Of a stretch of DNA of 64,000 nt, positions 16,278-24,832 are shown one piece after another. This stretch comes from Glaciihabitans sp. dw_435 (GTDB taxonomy: Bacteria; Actinomycetota; Actinomycetes; Actinomycetales; Microbacteriaceae): the NCBI RefSeq assembly GCF_018449675.1, contig NZ_JAAVUZ010000002.1, forward strand, positions 391,524 through 455,523, in the 5' to 3' direction. The notes below the pieces were generated by a model, which worked only from the letters and a program-made list of their open reading frames with translations, was not told where the DNA came from and searched no databases. Both the position numbers and the translations under genes were made by a program. How positions within the stretch are numbered: the stretch's first letter is position 1; each line of letters starts with the position of its first letter.

Positions 16278-17013
16278 TGTGCTTCCCTTCCCGGATGCGT
16301 TCCCGGGCGCCGCTCGCGGTGAAGCTCACGATGCCCCCGGCGACGGCAACAGCCAGGCCACCGTACGACACGATGGTCGCCGTCCAGTCGGCGGCGGGCA
16401 GACGAACGTCAGCGCCCTCGATGGTCCAGTCGCACTCAATACCGAGGGGCCAATAGCCCGGCGTTCCGCCGGTCTCCTCGGTCGTTGCCCGCATCGGAAC
16501 CGGCAGCTCCTGCTGGCACTTCGCGAAGGAACTGCCCGAGGCCGCGTACACCACGACGAGCCCTTGAATCACGAGAACGAGGCCGACCGCAACAGCGGCA
16601 AGTCCCACGATCATCCGCACCGTCAGTCGGCCGTATCGCTGCGATTGCGCCTCGGTCGACAACTCCACCACCGGAGACACGTAGTCGTCGCGGTGAATGC
16701 GGCGAGCCCACTTGGTTGCCGTGTAAATGAGTCCGGCTCCGACCAGCAGAGGCCCCAACGCGATCAGTCCACGCGCGTGAGCTTCACCTTGGCAACTGCC
16801 CTCAACTTCGGCAATGACGTCATTGCTGCCGCTGTCCTCAAAGGTCAGGCCGACCAAAATTTGCCCGGTTAGCCCGCAGCCATGTGAATCGGCGCTTTCG
16901 CCGGCGTCGTAGGGGATGTTGATTGGAGAAAGGAGGGTTCCCAGGCCAAAGAGGCACAGAGCCACCCCAAGGAAAAACACCACGTGAATCCAGAAGGCAT
17001 TTAGTCGGCTCAT
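16264..17013 (-). CDS. Four-helix membrane protein with a duplicated-family C-terminal domain, unknown function
   Basis: A 249-residue protein. The N-terminal half has helices at about 8-28 and 84-100 around a loop with two Cys (HGCGLTG, GSCQGE). The C-terminal half has helices at about 131-157 and 213-232 and matches the whole of the following 144-residue protein, including Cys pairs in the loop (AKCQQE, GIECDW). This suggests a four-helix protein built from two similar two-helix units, followed by a gene for a single unit. No known family was recognised. It heads the operon 17013 to 15338. Confidence 0.7.
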   Translation of the reverse strand: MSRLNAFWIHVVFFLGVALCLFGLGTLLSPINIPYDAGESADSHGCGLTGQILVGLTFEDSGSNDVIAEVEGSCQGEAHARGLIALGPLLVGAGLIYTATKWARRIHRDDYVSPVVELSTEAQSQRYGRLTVRMIVGLAAVAVGLVLVIQGLVVVYAASGSSFAKCQQELPVPMRATTEETGGTPGYWPLGIECDWTIEGADVRLPAADWTATIVSYGGLAVAVAGGIVSFTASGARERIREGKHNVSV

Positions 17014-17205
17014 CGTGGTGCGGTCCGTTCCCTGAGACGACGGGAAGGGAATCCCGTTTCACGAACGTAACGTAGACAGGAGGGTCTGCCGTTCAGACGG
17101 ACCCGAAGCGCCGCGACACCGGTGACCCCAGTTGTGGGGAGCTCTCACCTTTTCTCGGGCTGACGCACGCAGGCGCGCGGCGACCAGATTCGGCGAGCGA
17201 GCGGG

Positions 17206-17260
17206 GCCGGTGAGAGGGAGCGAGAGGAGCCGGTGAGAGGGAGCGAGAGGAGCCGGTGCG
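17206..17260. repeat. 23-bp tandem repeat, about 2.4 copies
   Basis: The unit GCCGGTGAGAGGGAGCGAGA+GGA occurs at 17206-17228 and 17229-17251, with a partial third copy. It sits just beyond the stop of the Gly/Asn-rich lipoprotein gene, whose 3' end is itself repetitive. Confidence 0.9.
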
Positions 17261-17270
17261 AGTACGGGTG

Positions 17271-17897
17271 CTAGCCCTTGCCCGGCTTGTCGTTTCCCTT
17301 GCCCGGGCCGTTGCCGTTGCCGGGCTTGTCACTGCCGTTACCAGCGCCCGGCCCAGTGTCGTTGCCGTTACCAGCGCCGGGCCCGGTGTTGTCGCCGTTG
17401 CCCGGGCCAGGCACCGTCGGGGTGGGGACGGGCGCCGCCGTGACCGGAGTCACCGTCGGCGACGGGGTCGTCGTCGCCGTGGGCGTTGCGGCGGCCACGA
17501 GGGCGGCCACATCCGCGGTGACCGCGTCTATCGCCGTCTGGATGCGATCCCCGCGCGCCGACGTCACGGTGCCCGCGGCGATCGCGGCATCGAGCTGCGC
17601 CTGCAGCGCCGCCAGCCGGGATGTCGCCGTCGTGTAGTCACCGGCGGCCGCTACATCCGCTATCCCGACGACGGAGGTCTGCATCGCCGCTGCATCCGTC
17701 GGCGACAGCTCTGGCGAGGTCGGCGCGCACGCGCTCAGGAGGGCGAGGCTCAGCGCGGCCACGGCGGCGGCCCGAGCAACGCGAGATGCGCCGGGGCGCG
17801 GCTCGGGCGCGCCAGCCGGTGTGAGACCAGAATCAGCGCGGCGCGGTCCGGGCGCGGCGGCGACGGTCGCGCTGCGGAAGGGGCGGCGGGATGTCAC
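17271..17897 (-). CDS. Probable lipoprotein with Gly/Asn/Pro/Lys-rich repeat tail
   Basis: A 208-residue protein. A long basic N-terminus precedes a hydrophobic segment and a lipobox-like LLSAC (Cys about residue 57), so a secreted lipoprotein is likely. A helical, Ala-rich domain follows (about 65-138), then a Thr/Pro linker and a low-complexity tail of repeating GNG, PGAGN and GKGNDKPGKG units. It starts with GTG overlapping the TGA of the Ser/Thr kinase gene (GTGA at 17894-17897), so the two are coupled. It may be a kinase partner or substrate at the envelope; the function is unknown. Confidence 0.75.
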   Translation of the reverse strand: MTSRRPFRSATVAAAPGPRRADSGLTPAGAPEPRPGASRVARAAAVAALSLALLSACAPTSPELSPTDAAAMQTSVVGIADVAAAGDYTTATSRLAALQAQLDAAIAAGTVTSARGDRIQTAIDAVTADVAALVAAATPTATTTPSPTVTPVTAAPVPTPTVPGPGNGDNTGPGAGNGNDTGPGAGNGSDKPGNGNGPGKGNDKPGKG

Positions 17898-19264
17898 GGG
17901 GTCACCTCATCCATCAGCTGCTGCAGATCCGTGCCGAGCTGTCCGCTCACGGTCGGCATCGCAGGAGGCGGCGTCGTCTCGTCCGCCGGGCGCAGCACGT
18001 ACGTCAGCACTCCTGCCACCACCAGAACGAGGATCACCACGGCCACGATCACCGAGCGACGCAGCTTGCGCGGGGTGCGGGCGCTATCGGGGCTGGCGCC
18101 ATCGAGCACCGCGGTCGCGTCATCGTCGCCGGCCACGGGCATCACACGGGTGCCTCCGCCGCGCGGGCTCAGCACGTCCGTGGCAGCGGTCGGCAGCACG
18201 CGGGTGCGGGCGGGTTCCATGCGCGAGGTCGCGTCCGGCGCCATGGCGGTGGGCGTGGGGTTCATCTGCAGGGTCGCAGCCGGGCCGGACGCGGGCAGCA
18301 ACTCCGTGGCATCCGCTTGCCCACCAGCATTTTCGTTCTCGGGATGCACCCGCAGCCCCAGGTCGATGTCGCGATCGGTGCCGAAGTCGGTGCCGACCGA
18401 GGCCGTCTGCAGGGTGCGCGCGGCGACGGCGACTTCGACGGCGGTCGGACGGTCTGCGGGATGCCTCGCGGTCATGGCCCTCAGAAGCTGCACCCATCCG
18501 TGGCCGAGCGAGACGGGAATCTCGGGGTCGCGGTTCAGGCGGGCGCCGAGCGACTCGATCATGGTGCCGGGGAATTCACGCATCAGGGTCTGCGCCTCCA
18601 GCAGCACCAGCCCGAGGGAGTAGATGTCGGTGGCGGGTCCCGGCGGCAAGCCCATCGCCTGCTCGGGGCTGAGGTAGGCGGCGGTGCCCACCACGGTTCC
18701 GGTGGAGGTGAGGCGGGTCGAATCGATGAGGTACGCAATGCCGAAGTCGGCAAGCTTCGCCGTGAACTCGCGGGAGGGAAAGTCCGAGCGGCTGAGCAGC
18801 ACGTTCGACGGCTTGATGTCGCGGTGCACGATTCCGCGCGAGTGGACGAGGTGCAGCGCCTCGGCGAGGTCGGCCGCCATGGTGGCGACATCGACCGTGG
18901 CGATGGGGCCCTCGCCAATGCGGTGGCCGAGGTCGGGGCCGTTGATGAGTTCCATCACGAGGATGGTGCGGCCGGGATGTCCCGCGACTCCGTCGCCGTT
19001 GTCGATACTCGCGTCGAAGAGTGTCACCAGCGCGGGGTGATTGAGTGACGCCAGGAGTTCTACTTCGGCGCGCTCGCGGGCGACTGCCGAGGCATCCGCA
19101 TCATTGCCGTCAATGATCTTGACCGCGACGGTGCGACCGAGAACTTCGTCGCGGGCGGAGTAGACGGTGGCGAGGCCGCCGCGTCCGATGAGCTTGAGGA
19201 TGCGGTAGCGGGCGGCGACGAGAGTTCCGACGAGGTCGGGGGTGTTCGCGCTGTCGGTAACCAC
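17894..19264 (-). CDS. Membrane Ser/Thr protein kinase (PknB-type)
   Basis: A 456-residue eukaryote-type kinase. Visible elements are the glycine loop IGRGGLATVY, the VAVKIID lysine, HRDIKPSN catalytic loop, LADFGIAY and GTAAYLSPEQA. A linker of about 110 residues rich in Thr (possible autophosphorylation sites) leads to one membrane helix (SVIVAVVILVLVVAGVLTYV) and a short external tail of about 30 residues without PASTA repeats. The translated start is a GTG. The downstream lipoprotein gene overlaps it by four bases. Confidence 0.92.
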   Translation of the reverse strand: MVTDSANTPDLVGTLVAARYRILKLIGRGGLATVYSARDEVLGRTVAVKIIDGNDADASAVARERAEVELLASLNHPALVTLFDASIDNGDGVAGHPGRTILVMELINGPDLGHRIGEGPIATVDVATMAADLAEALHLVHSRGIVHRDIKPSNVLLSRSDFPSREFTAKLADFGIAYLIDSTRLTSTGTVVGTAAYLSPEQAMGLPPGPATDIYSLGLVLLEAQTLMREFPGTMIESLGARLNRDPEIPVSLGHGWVQLLRAMTARHPADRPTAVEVAVAARTLQTASVGTDFGTDRDIDLGLRVHPENENAGGQADATELLPASGPAATLQMNPTPTAMAPDATSRMEPARTRVLPTAATDVLSPRGGGTRVMPVAGDDDATAVLDGASPDSARTPRKLRRSVIVAVVILVLVVAGVLTYVLRPADETTPPPAMPTVSGQLGTDLQQLMDEVTP

Positions 19265-19617
19265 CGCTCAATGGTACGCGGCGGCTGGGGCGGCGGCTGG
19301 GCCGGCGGCGGTGCGGCGGTCCTTCGCGACTTCGGCGGTCGCGAGATGCTGCTTGGGGTCCTCGCCAGCGACCTACTTCGCGAAAACGGGCGAGTTCGCT
19401 GAAAACGGGCCAGCGTGCTTGACCGTTTTCAGCGCTTTCGCCCGTTTTCGGGTTGGGAGCGACGAAGACGGGCGAGTTCGGCGGGTGTAGCTCGCACGGC
19501 GGGCGGCGCTTTCGTTAAAGCGGTCCAATCCGGCGGATGCGGGCGTGCGCGCTCACCCGGAAGTGCCTAACTAGCCCAGATTCACGCGGACGGGTCATCG
19601 GTAAATGGACGCGACGG
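19265..19617. other. Non-coding spacer with a large inverted repeat
   Basis: The stretch lies between two minus-strand genes and shows no credible gene. It contains the long hairpin at 19381-19450 and a further GGGCGAGTTCGG at 19470-19481, both matching the family of motifs seen at 7.4-7.7 kb. Confidence 0.6.
19381..19450. repeat. Long intergenic inverted repeat
   Basis: Arms 19381-19408 and 19423-19450 (28 nt each) match at 25 of 28 positions with a 14-nt loop. Each arm contains two GAAAACGG blocks flanking GGGCGA. A strong hairpin in either strand, without a T-tract. Confidence 0.85.
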
Positions 19618-20214
19618 CTAGGTCGTGGAGTCCGCGGGCGCCAGAGAGCCGAACGTGGTGTCGGTGAGAGCGGCGAGATCGTCGCTTCCCTCACCCATCA
19701 CCCAGCTGTCGAAGGCAACCATCAGGCACCCGAGGGCCGCCATCGCTCGCGTGCGCAGTACCAATATGGGCGCGGCATCCGCCCCCGCACGCTCTGCCAG
19801 CAGATCGGCGATTGCGGGTCGCCAGCTTCCCTGCTTCTCGTGAAGTCGCGACCATAGCGCGGGTGTCTTCCAGACCAGGCTGATGAGAGCGAGACCGGCG
19901 CCGGGATCCCGGGTCAGGAGTTCCACGACGGGGTCGACGGCCCGCCGGAGCGACACCCACTCGTCTTCGTCGGTCGGCCGCGACGCGAGGACGCCGGAAA
20001 TAGCGTCACCGAGCGGGTCGAAGACGTAGAGGACGACGTCTTCCTTACTGCCGAAGTGCCGGAGGAACGTGCTGCGGGAAACACCCGCCGCTGCCGCCAG
20101 ATCATCGAACGTGACGCTCTCGAAGCCGTCCTCAAAGAAGCGGGGAAGCGCAATCCGCGCCAGCTCGTCCCGCACTGCCGCGCGTCCGATGGCACGAGTG
20201 CTGAGAGCTTCCAT
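19618..20214 (-). CDS. TetR-family transcriptional regulator
   Basis: A 198-residue protein from ATG 20214. The N-terminal helix-turn-helix is FDDLAAAAGVSRSTFLRHFGSKEDVVLYVF, and the C-terminal helical part would be the ligand-binding and dimer domain. The frame extends 15 codons further upstream, but the shorter form starts as TetR proteins usually do. It diverges from the enoyl-CoA hydratase gene, with about 150 nt between the starts, so autoregulation and control of that gene are probable. Confidence 0.85.
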   Translation of the reverse strand: MEALSTRAIGRAAVRDELARIALPRFFEDGFESVTFDDLAAAAGVSRSTFLRHFGSKEDVVLYVFDPLGDAISGVLASRPTDEDEWVSLRRAVDPVVELLTRDPGAGLALISLVWKTPALWSRLHEKQGSWRPAIADLLAERAGADAAPILVLRTRAMAALGCLMVAFDSWVMGEGSDDLAALTDTTFGSLAPADSTT

Positions 20215-20363
20215 GACTTCAGGATACGGAAAGTCGAACCGACTTGCGTAATTGAACACAGGTACCTATGGTGATACTCAGTTTCAGTTACGCATCTCGG
20301 CTTCATCGATGGCCGACGGCACTGCCCGCACCACTTCCTCAACCCGCACGAAAGAGCACCCCC

Positions 20364-21221
20364 ATGACCTATGACCTGCCCGCCCTCCACATCACAGTCT
20401 CCAATGGAGTCGCCACCGTCACCATCGACAACCCGCCGCTGAACTTCTCGGACGGAGTGCTGCTGCCATCGCTGCGACGCTTCGTCGCACAGGTTCGGGA
20501 TGACGCGGACGTGCGTGTCATCGTGTTCGACAGCGCCGACCCCGACTTCTTCATCGCCCACGGAGATATGCGGTTCATCACGGAACCCGACGTGATGGCC
20601 GCGGCCGGCGCCGCAACGATGGCGGCAAACCCCGACGCCGAATTTCCGTCGACGCTGAACCTCATGCAGGTGGTGCACGAGGAGGTTCGCTCGCTCCCCC
20701 AGGTCACCATCGGAAAGCTCACCGGGCTGGCGCGCGGCGGCGGAAACGAGTTCCTCATGGCACTCGACATGCGATTCGCCGCCATCGGCACCGCCGGCCA
20801 GGCGCAGCCGGAAGTACTCATGGGCATCATGCCCGGCGGCGGCGGAACCCAGTACATGTCGTCACTCGTCGGTCGCGCCCGGGCGCTCGAACTGATTCTT
20901 GGCGCTCAGCTCGCCGACGCGGAACTTGCCGAACGGTACGGCCTGGTGAACCGAGCACTGCCCGCCGACGAGATCGACGCGTTCGTCGCCGCGCTCGCCC
21001 GCCGCATTGGTTCCCTGAGCCCGGACATCATCGCCTCCGTCAAGGGCGCCGTAACAGCCGGCGCGACACCCGTTACCCGCGAGGGCCTGGCCACGGAAAA
21101 CGCCCTGCTGACACCGCTGTTCGGACCCGACGCCGCGACCCTCGCTCACGCGCTGCTCGCTGCCGGGATGCAGACGCGCGACAACGAGCGCGATCTGGAA
21201 GGGTTCCTCAGCAGGGACTAA
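20364..21221 (+). CDS. Enoyl-CoA hydratase/isomerase family protein
   Basis: A 285-residue crotonase-superfamily protein. The oxyanion-hole segments are FDSADPDFFIAHGDM and GLARGGGNEFLMALDMRFAA. The catalytic Glu pair of true enoyl-CoA hydratases is not clearly placed (GIMPGGGGTQYMSS carries no Glu), so the reaction is uncertain. Start ATG 20364 follows an AAGAG element. It is divergently paired with a TetR regulator, which suggests substrate-induced expression. Confidence 0.85.
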   Translation: MTYDLPALHITVSNGVATVTIDNPPLNFSDGVLLPSLRRFVAQVRDDADVRVIVFDSADPDFFIAHGDMRFITEPDVMAAAGAATMAANPDAEFPSTLNLMQVVHEEVRSLPQVTIGKLTGLARGGGNEFLMALDMRFAAIGTAGQAQPEVLMGIMPGGGGTQYMSSLVGRARALELILGAQLADAELAERYGLVNRALPADEIDAFVAALARRIGSLSPDIIASVKGAVTAGATPVTREGLATENALLTPLFGPDAATLAHALLAAGMQTRDNERDLEGFLSRD

Positions 21222-21232
21222 CGGCGTTAGTC
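21216..21232. repeat. Palindrome containing both stop codons of a convergent gene pair
   Basis: GACTAACG at 21216-21223 and CGTTAGTC at 21225-21232 are perfect arms around one base. The TAA of the hydratase and the TAA of the minus-strand gene are each inside an arm. The short stem could help end transcription on both strands. Confidence 0.5.
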
Positions 21233-21574
21233 GCCTCCACCGCCGCCGCCGTCTCCGCTACCACCGCCGTCGCTTCCACCGCCGTCGAAGCCGCCATCTC
21301 CGCCGGAGTGACCGTGGCCCCCGCCGTCGAAGAAGCCGCCGTGGTGGCCGGGGCCAGAGAGTCCGCTGGACGAGTCCCCGCCGTAAACGCTGCTGCTGCC
21401 GGAGTCCGAGCGGTCGGAGCGGCGGGTCCCCGCGCCGAAACTATGCAGGGCGGGGTCGCCGGCGGTCCGTGCGCTGCGATCACGCAGGGCACGGACAATC
21501 GCCACCACGAGAACGACGAGAAGGGCGACAACTATCAGCGTGGAAACAATGGTGAGAATCAGCACAGCTGTCAT
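21227..21574 (-). CDS. Small single-span membrane protein with Gly-rich tail
   Basis: A 115-residue protein from ATG 21574, preceded by GGAAGG. One N-terminal membrane helix (about 2-30), a short basic segment (RALRDRSARTAG), then a Ser/Gly/His/Asp-rich tail ending in GGGGGGD. I chose this start because it puts the helix at the N-terminus and has a ribosome-binding site; the longer frame has neither. Function unknown. Such Gly-rich tails are common in exported or surface proteins of actinobacteria. Confidence 0.6.
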   Translation of the reverse strand: MTAVLILTIVSTLIVVALLVVLVVAIVRALRDRSARTAGDPALHSFGAGTRRSDRSDSGSSSVYGGDSSSGLSGPGHHGGFFDGGGHGHSGGDGGFDGGGSDGGGSGDGGGGGGD

Positions 21575-21660
21575 GGGAGGTGCCTTCCGTCGGCGGATGG
21601 TGCTGTGCCCCACGCTAGCGCGACCGTCCCCGCGCCGGCACCGCGCTGCGTCGTGCGCGG

Positions 21661-21774
21661 TCAGCCCGCGGGGTTCTCCGTGGGAGTTCCGTCGGGATCG
21701 GTGCCGGTCTCAGGATCCACGTCTTGCGGGGCGGTCGGCTTGGCGATGGGTTCGTCGTTCTTGGGGTCACTCAT
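21661..21774 (-). CDS. Small acidic Pro-rich protein, unknown
   Basis: A 37-residue ORF (MSDPKNDEPIAKPTAPQDVD... to ...GTPTENPAG) behind a very good ribosome-binding site, GGAGGAACCACC directly before the ATG. Composition is acidic and Pro/Thr-rich, so it is likely unstructured. Short proteins of this kind occur in Microbacteriaceae, to my recollection, but I know of no function. Confidence 0.6.
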   Translation of the reverse strand: MSDPKNDEPIAKPTAPQDVDPETGTDPDGTPTENPAG

Positions 21775-22118
21775 GGTGGTTCCTCCTGGCATCGGCTCGA
21801 GATCACCCCCAGCGGGTGTCAATGCTGCCATTCAACTCGAAATACCAGATCGCGGATTCGGGCTTGACGGTGCGTGGGTGCAGCGACAAGAGTGCCGCCC
21901 CGGTACAAGCAGGCGGCCGCGCGAGGAACGGGCGGTGGGCGGTGAGCGGTGAGCGGATGACCCTGCCCCGGGGCATCCACTCGTCCACTCCAATACCTGC
22001 ATCGGGGTCACGCGGCCCGGCACCTTACGTCACGTGTCGCCCACTGGCAACAGCTATCTGAAATCGGATTCCTCGCGGAGCCTGTAAGCACACCCATCCA
22101 CTTTTTCGAGGGGACGCT
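21775..22118. other. Spacer between divergent genes, no gene seen
   Basis: The stretch should hold the promoters of the 37-residue gene (minus) and the alcohol dehydrogenase (plus). I see short GGGCGGTGAGCGGTGAGCGG repeats around 21930-21955 but no clear promoter or operator. Confidence 0.5.
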
Positions 22119-23267
22119 ATGCGCGCCATGGAGTACCGCGGACCGTACAAGGTTCGTGTCCAGGAGAAGGACATCCCGACCATCGAGCATCCGAACGATG
22201 CCATCATCCGGGTCACGCTTGCCGCCATCTGCGGGTCCGACCTGCACCTGTACCACGGCATGATGCCGGACACCCGGGTGGGCCAGACGTTCGGCCACGA
22301 GTTCATCGGCATCGTCGAGGAGGTGGGCCCGTCGGTCGAGAACCTGAAGAAGGGCGACCGCGTCATGGTGCCCTTCAACGTGTTCTGCGGCTCGTGCTAC
22401 TTCTGCGTGCGCGGCCTGTACTCGCTGTGCCACAACGTCAACCCGAATGCCACGGCGGTCGGCGGAATCTACGGCTACTCGCACACCTGTGGTGGTTACG
22501 ACGGCGGCCAGTCCGAGTTCGTGCGGGTGCCGTTCGCCGATGTCGGGCCGAGCATCATCCCCGAGTGGCTGTCCGACGAAGACGCCCTCCTGATGACCGA
22601 CGCGCTCGCGACCGGCTACTTCGGTGCGCAGCTTGGCGAGATCGTGCAGGGCGACACCGTGGTCGTGTTCGGCGCCGGACCGGTCGGCCTGTACGCGGCG
22701 AAGTCGGCCTGGCTCATGGGCGCCGGCCGGGTCATCGTGATCGACCACCTCGAGTACCGGCTTGAGAAGGCCCGCACCTTCGCGCACGCCGAAACCTTCA
22801 ACTTCAACGAGTACGACGACATCGTGGTGGCCATGAAGAAGACCACCGACTACCTCGGAGCGGACGTCGTCATCGACGCCGTTGGAGCCGAAGCCGACGG
22901 CAACCTGCTGCAGCACATCACCTCGGCCAAACTCAAGTTGCAAGGTGGATCCCCCATCGCGCTCAACTGGGCGATCGACTCGGTGCGCAAGGGTGGCACC
23001 GTTGCGGTCGTGGGTGCATACGGCCCGATGTTCAGTGCCCTGAAGTTCGGCGACGCCATGAACAAGGGCTTGACATTGCGGATGAACCAGACCCCCGTGA
23101 AGCGTCAGTGGCCGAGGTTGCTCGAGCACATCCAGAACGGGTATCTCAAGCCCAGCGAGCTCATCACCCACCGCATCCCGCTCGAACACATCGCGGAGGG
23201 CTATCACATCTTCTCGTCCAAACTCGACAACTGCATCAAGCCGCTCATCATTCCGAGCGCCAGCTAG
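22119..23267 (+). CDS. Zinc-dependent alcohol dehydrogenase (FdhA/threonine dehydrogenase-like)
   Basis: A 382-residue medium-chain dehydrogenase. It has the catalytic-zinc region CGSDLHLYHG and GHEFIGIVEEVG, the structural-zinc Cys set in CGSCYFCVRGLYSLC, and the NAD(P)-binding VVFGAGPVGLYAAK. The substrate is probably an alcohol or formaldehyde-type adduct, but the sequence does not settle this. GAGGGG lies 5-10 nt before the ATG. The hypothetical gene 12 nt downstream is probably co-transcribed. Confidence 0.9.
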   Translation: MRAMEYRGPYKVRVQEKDIPTIEHPNDAIIRVTLAAICGSDLHLYHGMMPDTRVGQTFGHEFIGIVEEVGPSVENLKKGDRVMVPFNVFCGSCYFCVRGLYSLCHNVNPNATAVGGIYGYSHTCGGYDGGQSEFVRVPFADVGPSIIPEWLSDEDALLMTDALATGYFGAQLGEIVQGDTVVVFGAGPVGLYAAKSAWLMGAGRVIVIDHLEYRLEKARTFAHAETFNFNEYDDIVVAMKKTTDYLGADVVIDAVGAEADGNLLQHITSAKLKLQGGSPIALNWAIDSVRKGGTVAVVGAYGPMFSALKFGDAMNKGLTLRMNQTPVKRQWPRLLEHIQNGYLKPSELITHRIPLEHIAEGYHIFSSKLDNCIKPLIIPSAS

Positions 23268-23279
23268 AAGGGGTCAGCC

Positions 23280-23855
23280 ATGACGAACACGCCTTACCTC
23301 CCGTCCCTTCCCGACGACGACGCGCTGCGCTCCCGCGCCGACGAGCTGCGCGCCCGCATCCCCGGCTGGGGTGCGGATCTCGATCCCGCCGACCGGCCCT
23401 CCGGCCGCCAGGTGAGCTTCGAGCCGACCGGCGCGCACTGGGACTTTCCGCCCCGCCAGCCCGAGATGGAGTTCCGCGAGAAGTCCGTCGAGCACTCGAT
23501 GCTGACCCCCGTGTTTGGCACCTCAGCGCCGCTGCGCGGGCTCGCCGGGGCGCTGCGCCGCTACTCGTACAAGCACTTCAGCGAGGGTCGCGCCGCGCAC
23601 TGGCTGATCCTGCTCGGCGCCGACCGGGTCGACGCCATCGAGAACCAAGTGCACTCGTTCGTCACCGCGCGCCCGGATAATCCCATCACGCAGACCGGTG
23701 TTCTGAGCGAGTTGAAGCCCGGCATCTTCGCTTCGCGCTTCGGCAAGGACCGCGCCGATACCCGTCACACGTGGATCGACCCGATCATCGTGGCGGGGCC
23801 GTGGGTGGTCGCGGGATGGGCCGCGTACCGGGTCATCCGCCGCATCATTCGCTGA
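23280..23855 (+). CDS. Conserved hypothetical protein following an alcohol dehydrogenase
   Basis: A 191-residue protein with a good AAGGGG ribosome-binding site before ATG 23280. The N-terminal part is charged, with FEPTGAHWDFPPRQPEMEF; a middle helix region follows (LRGLAGALRRYSYKHF), then WLILLGADRVDAIEN. The C-terminus has one probable membrane-associated helix (IIVAGPWVVAGWAAYRVIRRIIR region). I do not recognise the family. Tight spacing after the dehydrogenase implies a shared transcript. Confidence 0.75.
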   Translation: MTNTPYLPSLPDDDALRSRADELRARIPGWGADLDPADRPSGRQVSFEPTGAHWDFPPRQPEMEFREKSVEHSMLTPVFGTSAPLRGLAGALRRYSYKHFSEGRAAHWLILLGADRVDAIENQVHSFVTARPDNPITQTGVLSELKPGIFASRFGKDRADTRHTWIDPIIVAGPWVVAGWAAYRVIRRIIR

Positions 23856-23869
23856 CGCGAGAAGCGCGG

Positions 23870-24016
23870 CTAGTGGTTGGCGACTGCCGCCGCCACGAGC
23901 ACGACGGTGACGACCGCGAGAATCGTGAGTCCAACGTAAGCGGCGATCTTGCCGATAACGGCCCGGCGGCGGCGGCGCTCGCCTGACCGAAGGCGCTGAC
24001 GCTTAGTTTTTCTCAT
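23870..24016 (-). CDS. Small basic single-span membrane protein
   Basis: A 48-residue ORF: Arg/Lys-rich N-terminus (MRKTKRQRLRSGERRRRRAV) and one membrane helix (KIAAYVGLTILAVVTVVLVA) with a short tail AVANH. The positive-inside pattern is clear. There is no strong ribosome-binding site. The function is unknown; the clean topology is the reason for listing it. Confidence 0.5.
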   Translation of the reverse strand: MRKTKRQRLRSGERRRRRAVIGKIAAYVGLTILAVVTVVLVAAAVANH

Positions 24017-24096
24017 GCGAAAACGTTAGGGCAGTGTCAGCCGTTCCGTGGACAGTTTTGTACCCCGAATTGTAAATTCGTGATGAACAGTTACGT

Positions 24097-24510
24097 TTAG
24101 CCGACCGACGCGGGCAGGATGTGCGCGAGCAGCGCCTGAACCCGCACCTTGATGTCATCGCGGATGGGCCGCACCTCGTCGAGCGACTTGTCCGCCGGGT
24201 CGGTGAGTTCCCAGTCCTCGTAGCGCTTACCCGGGAAGATCGGGCACACGTCGCCGCATCCCATGGTGATCACCACGTCGGACGCGCGCACCGCCTCGGT
24301 CGTCATCAGCTGCGGCACGCCCTGCGAGATGTCGATGCCCTCTTCGGCCATGGCCGCAATGGCGATCGGATTGATCTCGTTACCCGGCTCGGACCCACCC
24401 GAGCGCACCTCGACGGCACCGCCCGACAGCTCCCGCATGAAGCCGGCCGCCATCTGCGAGCGCCCCGCGTTATGGATACACACGAACAGAACCACGGGCT
24501 TGTCAGTCAT
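24097..24510 (-). CDS. arsC: Arsenate reductase ArsC (low-molecular-weight phosphatase fold)
   Basis: A 137-residue protein from ATG 24510. The active-site loop is FVCIHNAGRSQMA (Cys-x5-Arg-Ser), followed by the redox Cys region TMGCGDVCPIFPGKRYEDWELTDP and a conserved DEVRPIRDDI segment. These are the marks of thioredoxin- or mycothiol-linked arsenate reductases that release arsenite. No arsenite pump or ArsR gene is adjacent, so the gene is an orphan here. The longer frame (to 24552) adds residues that do not fit the family. Confidence 0.9.
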   Translation of the reverse strand: MTDKPVVLFVCIHNAGRSQMAAGFMRELSGGAVEVRSGGSEPGNEINPIAIAAMAEEGIDISQGVPQLMTTEAVRASDVVITMGCGDVCPIFPGKRYEDWELTDPADKSLDEVRPIRDDIKVRVQALLAHILPASVG

Positions 24511-24832
24511 AACCGCACTGTACGACATGTGCGTTAACGCGAGTACGCACAAGAGGGAGGTCTGCCGAGCGCGAATTGTCGATCGCTGGCAGTTGCCCCC
24601 GCTTGGGGGGCGACGTTTTCACAAGCCTCCGGGTAGCCTCTCCGTATGCGGTTCAGTTCGGGTACTGACCGTGCGCGGGGGGTGTCTAAGCGCTTTGCCC
24701 CTCGCTCGGCCCGGCCTAAGGCGGGGGCCATAGGCCGGGCCATTCTCATCCGCAGTATTGGGGCTACTGAGGTGTTACTGCTCCTGTAAATTCCGCTAGG
24801 TGCTGGAGCCCGCGCCCGGTAGCGTCACGCGT
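24511..24832. other. Spacer between divergent arsC and a TetR-like gene
   Basis: An open frame at 24646-24789 (47 codons, MRFSSGTDRARG...) has no ribosome-binding site and biased Arg/Ala composition, so it is not called. The end contains GGCCCGGCCTAAGG and CCATAGGCCGGGCC around 24706-24740, which can pair into a stem-loop. Confidence 0.45.

Noticed and set aside
24646..24789. 47-codon open frame between arsC and the TetR-like gene
   Set aside because: It lacks a ribosome-binding site, has biased composition and overlaps a probable stem-loop.
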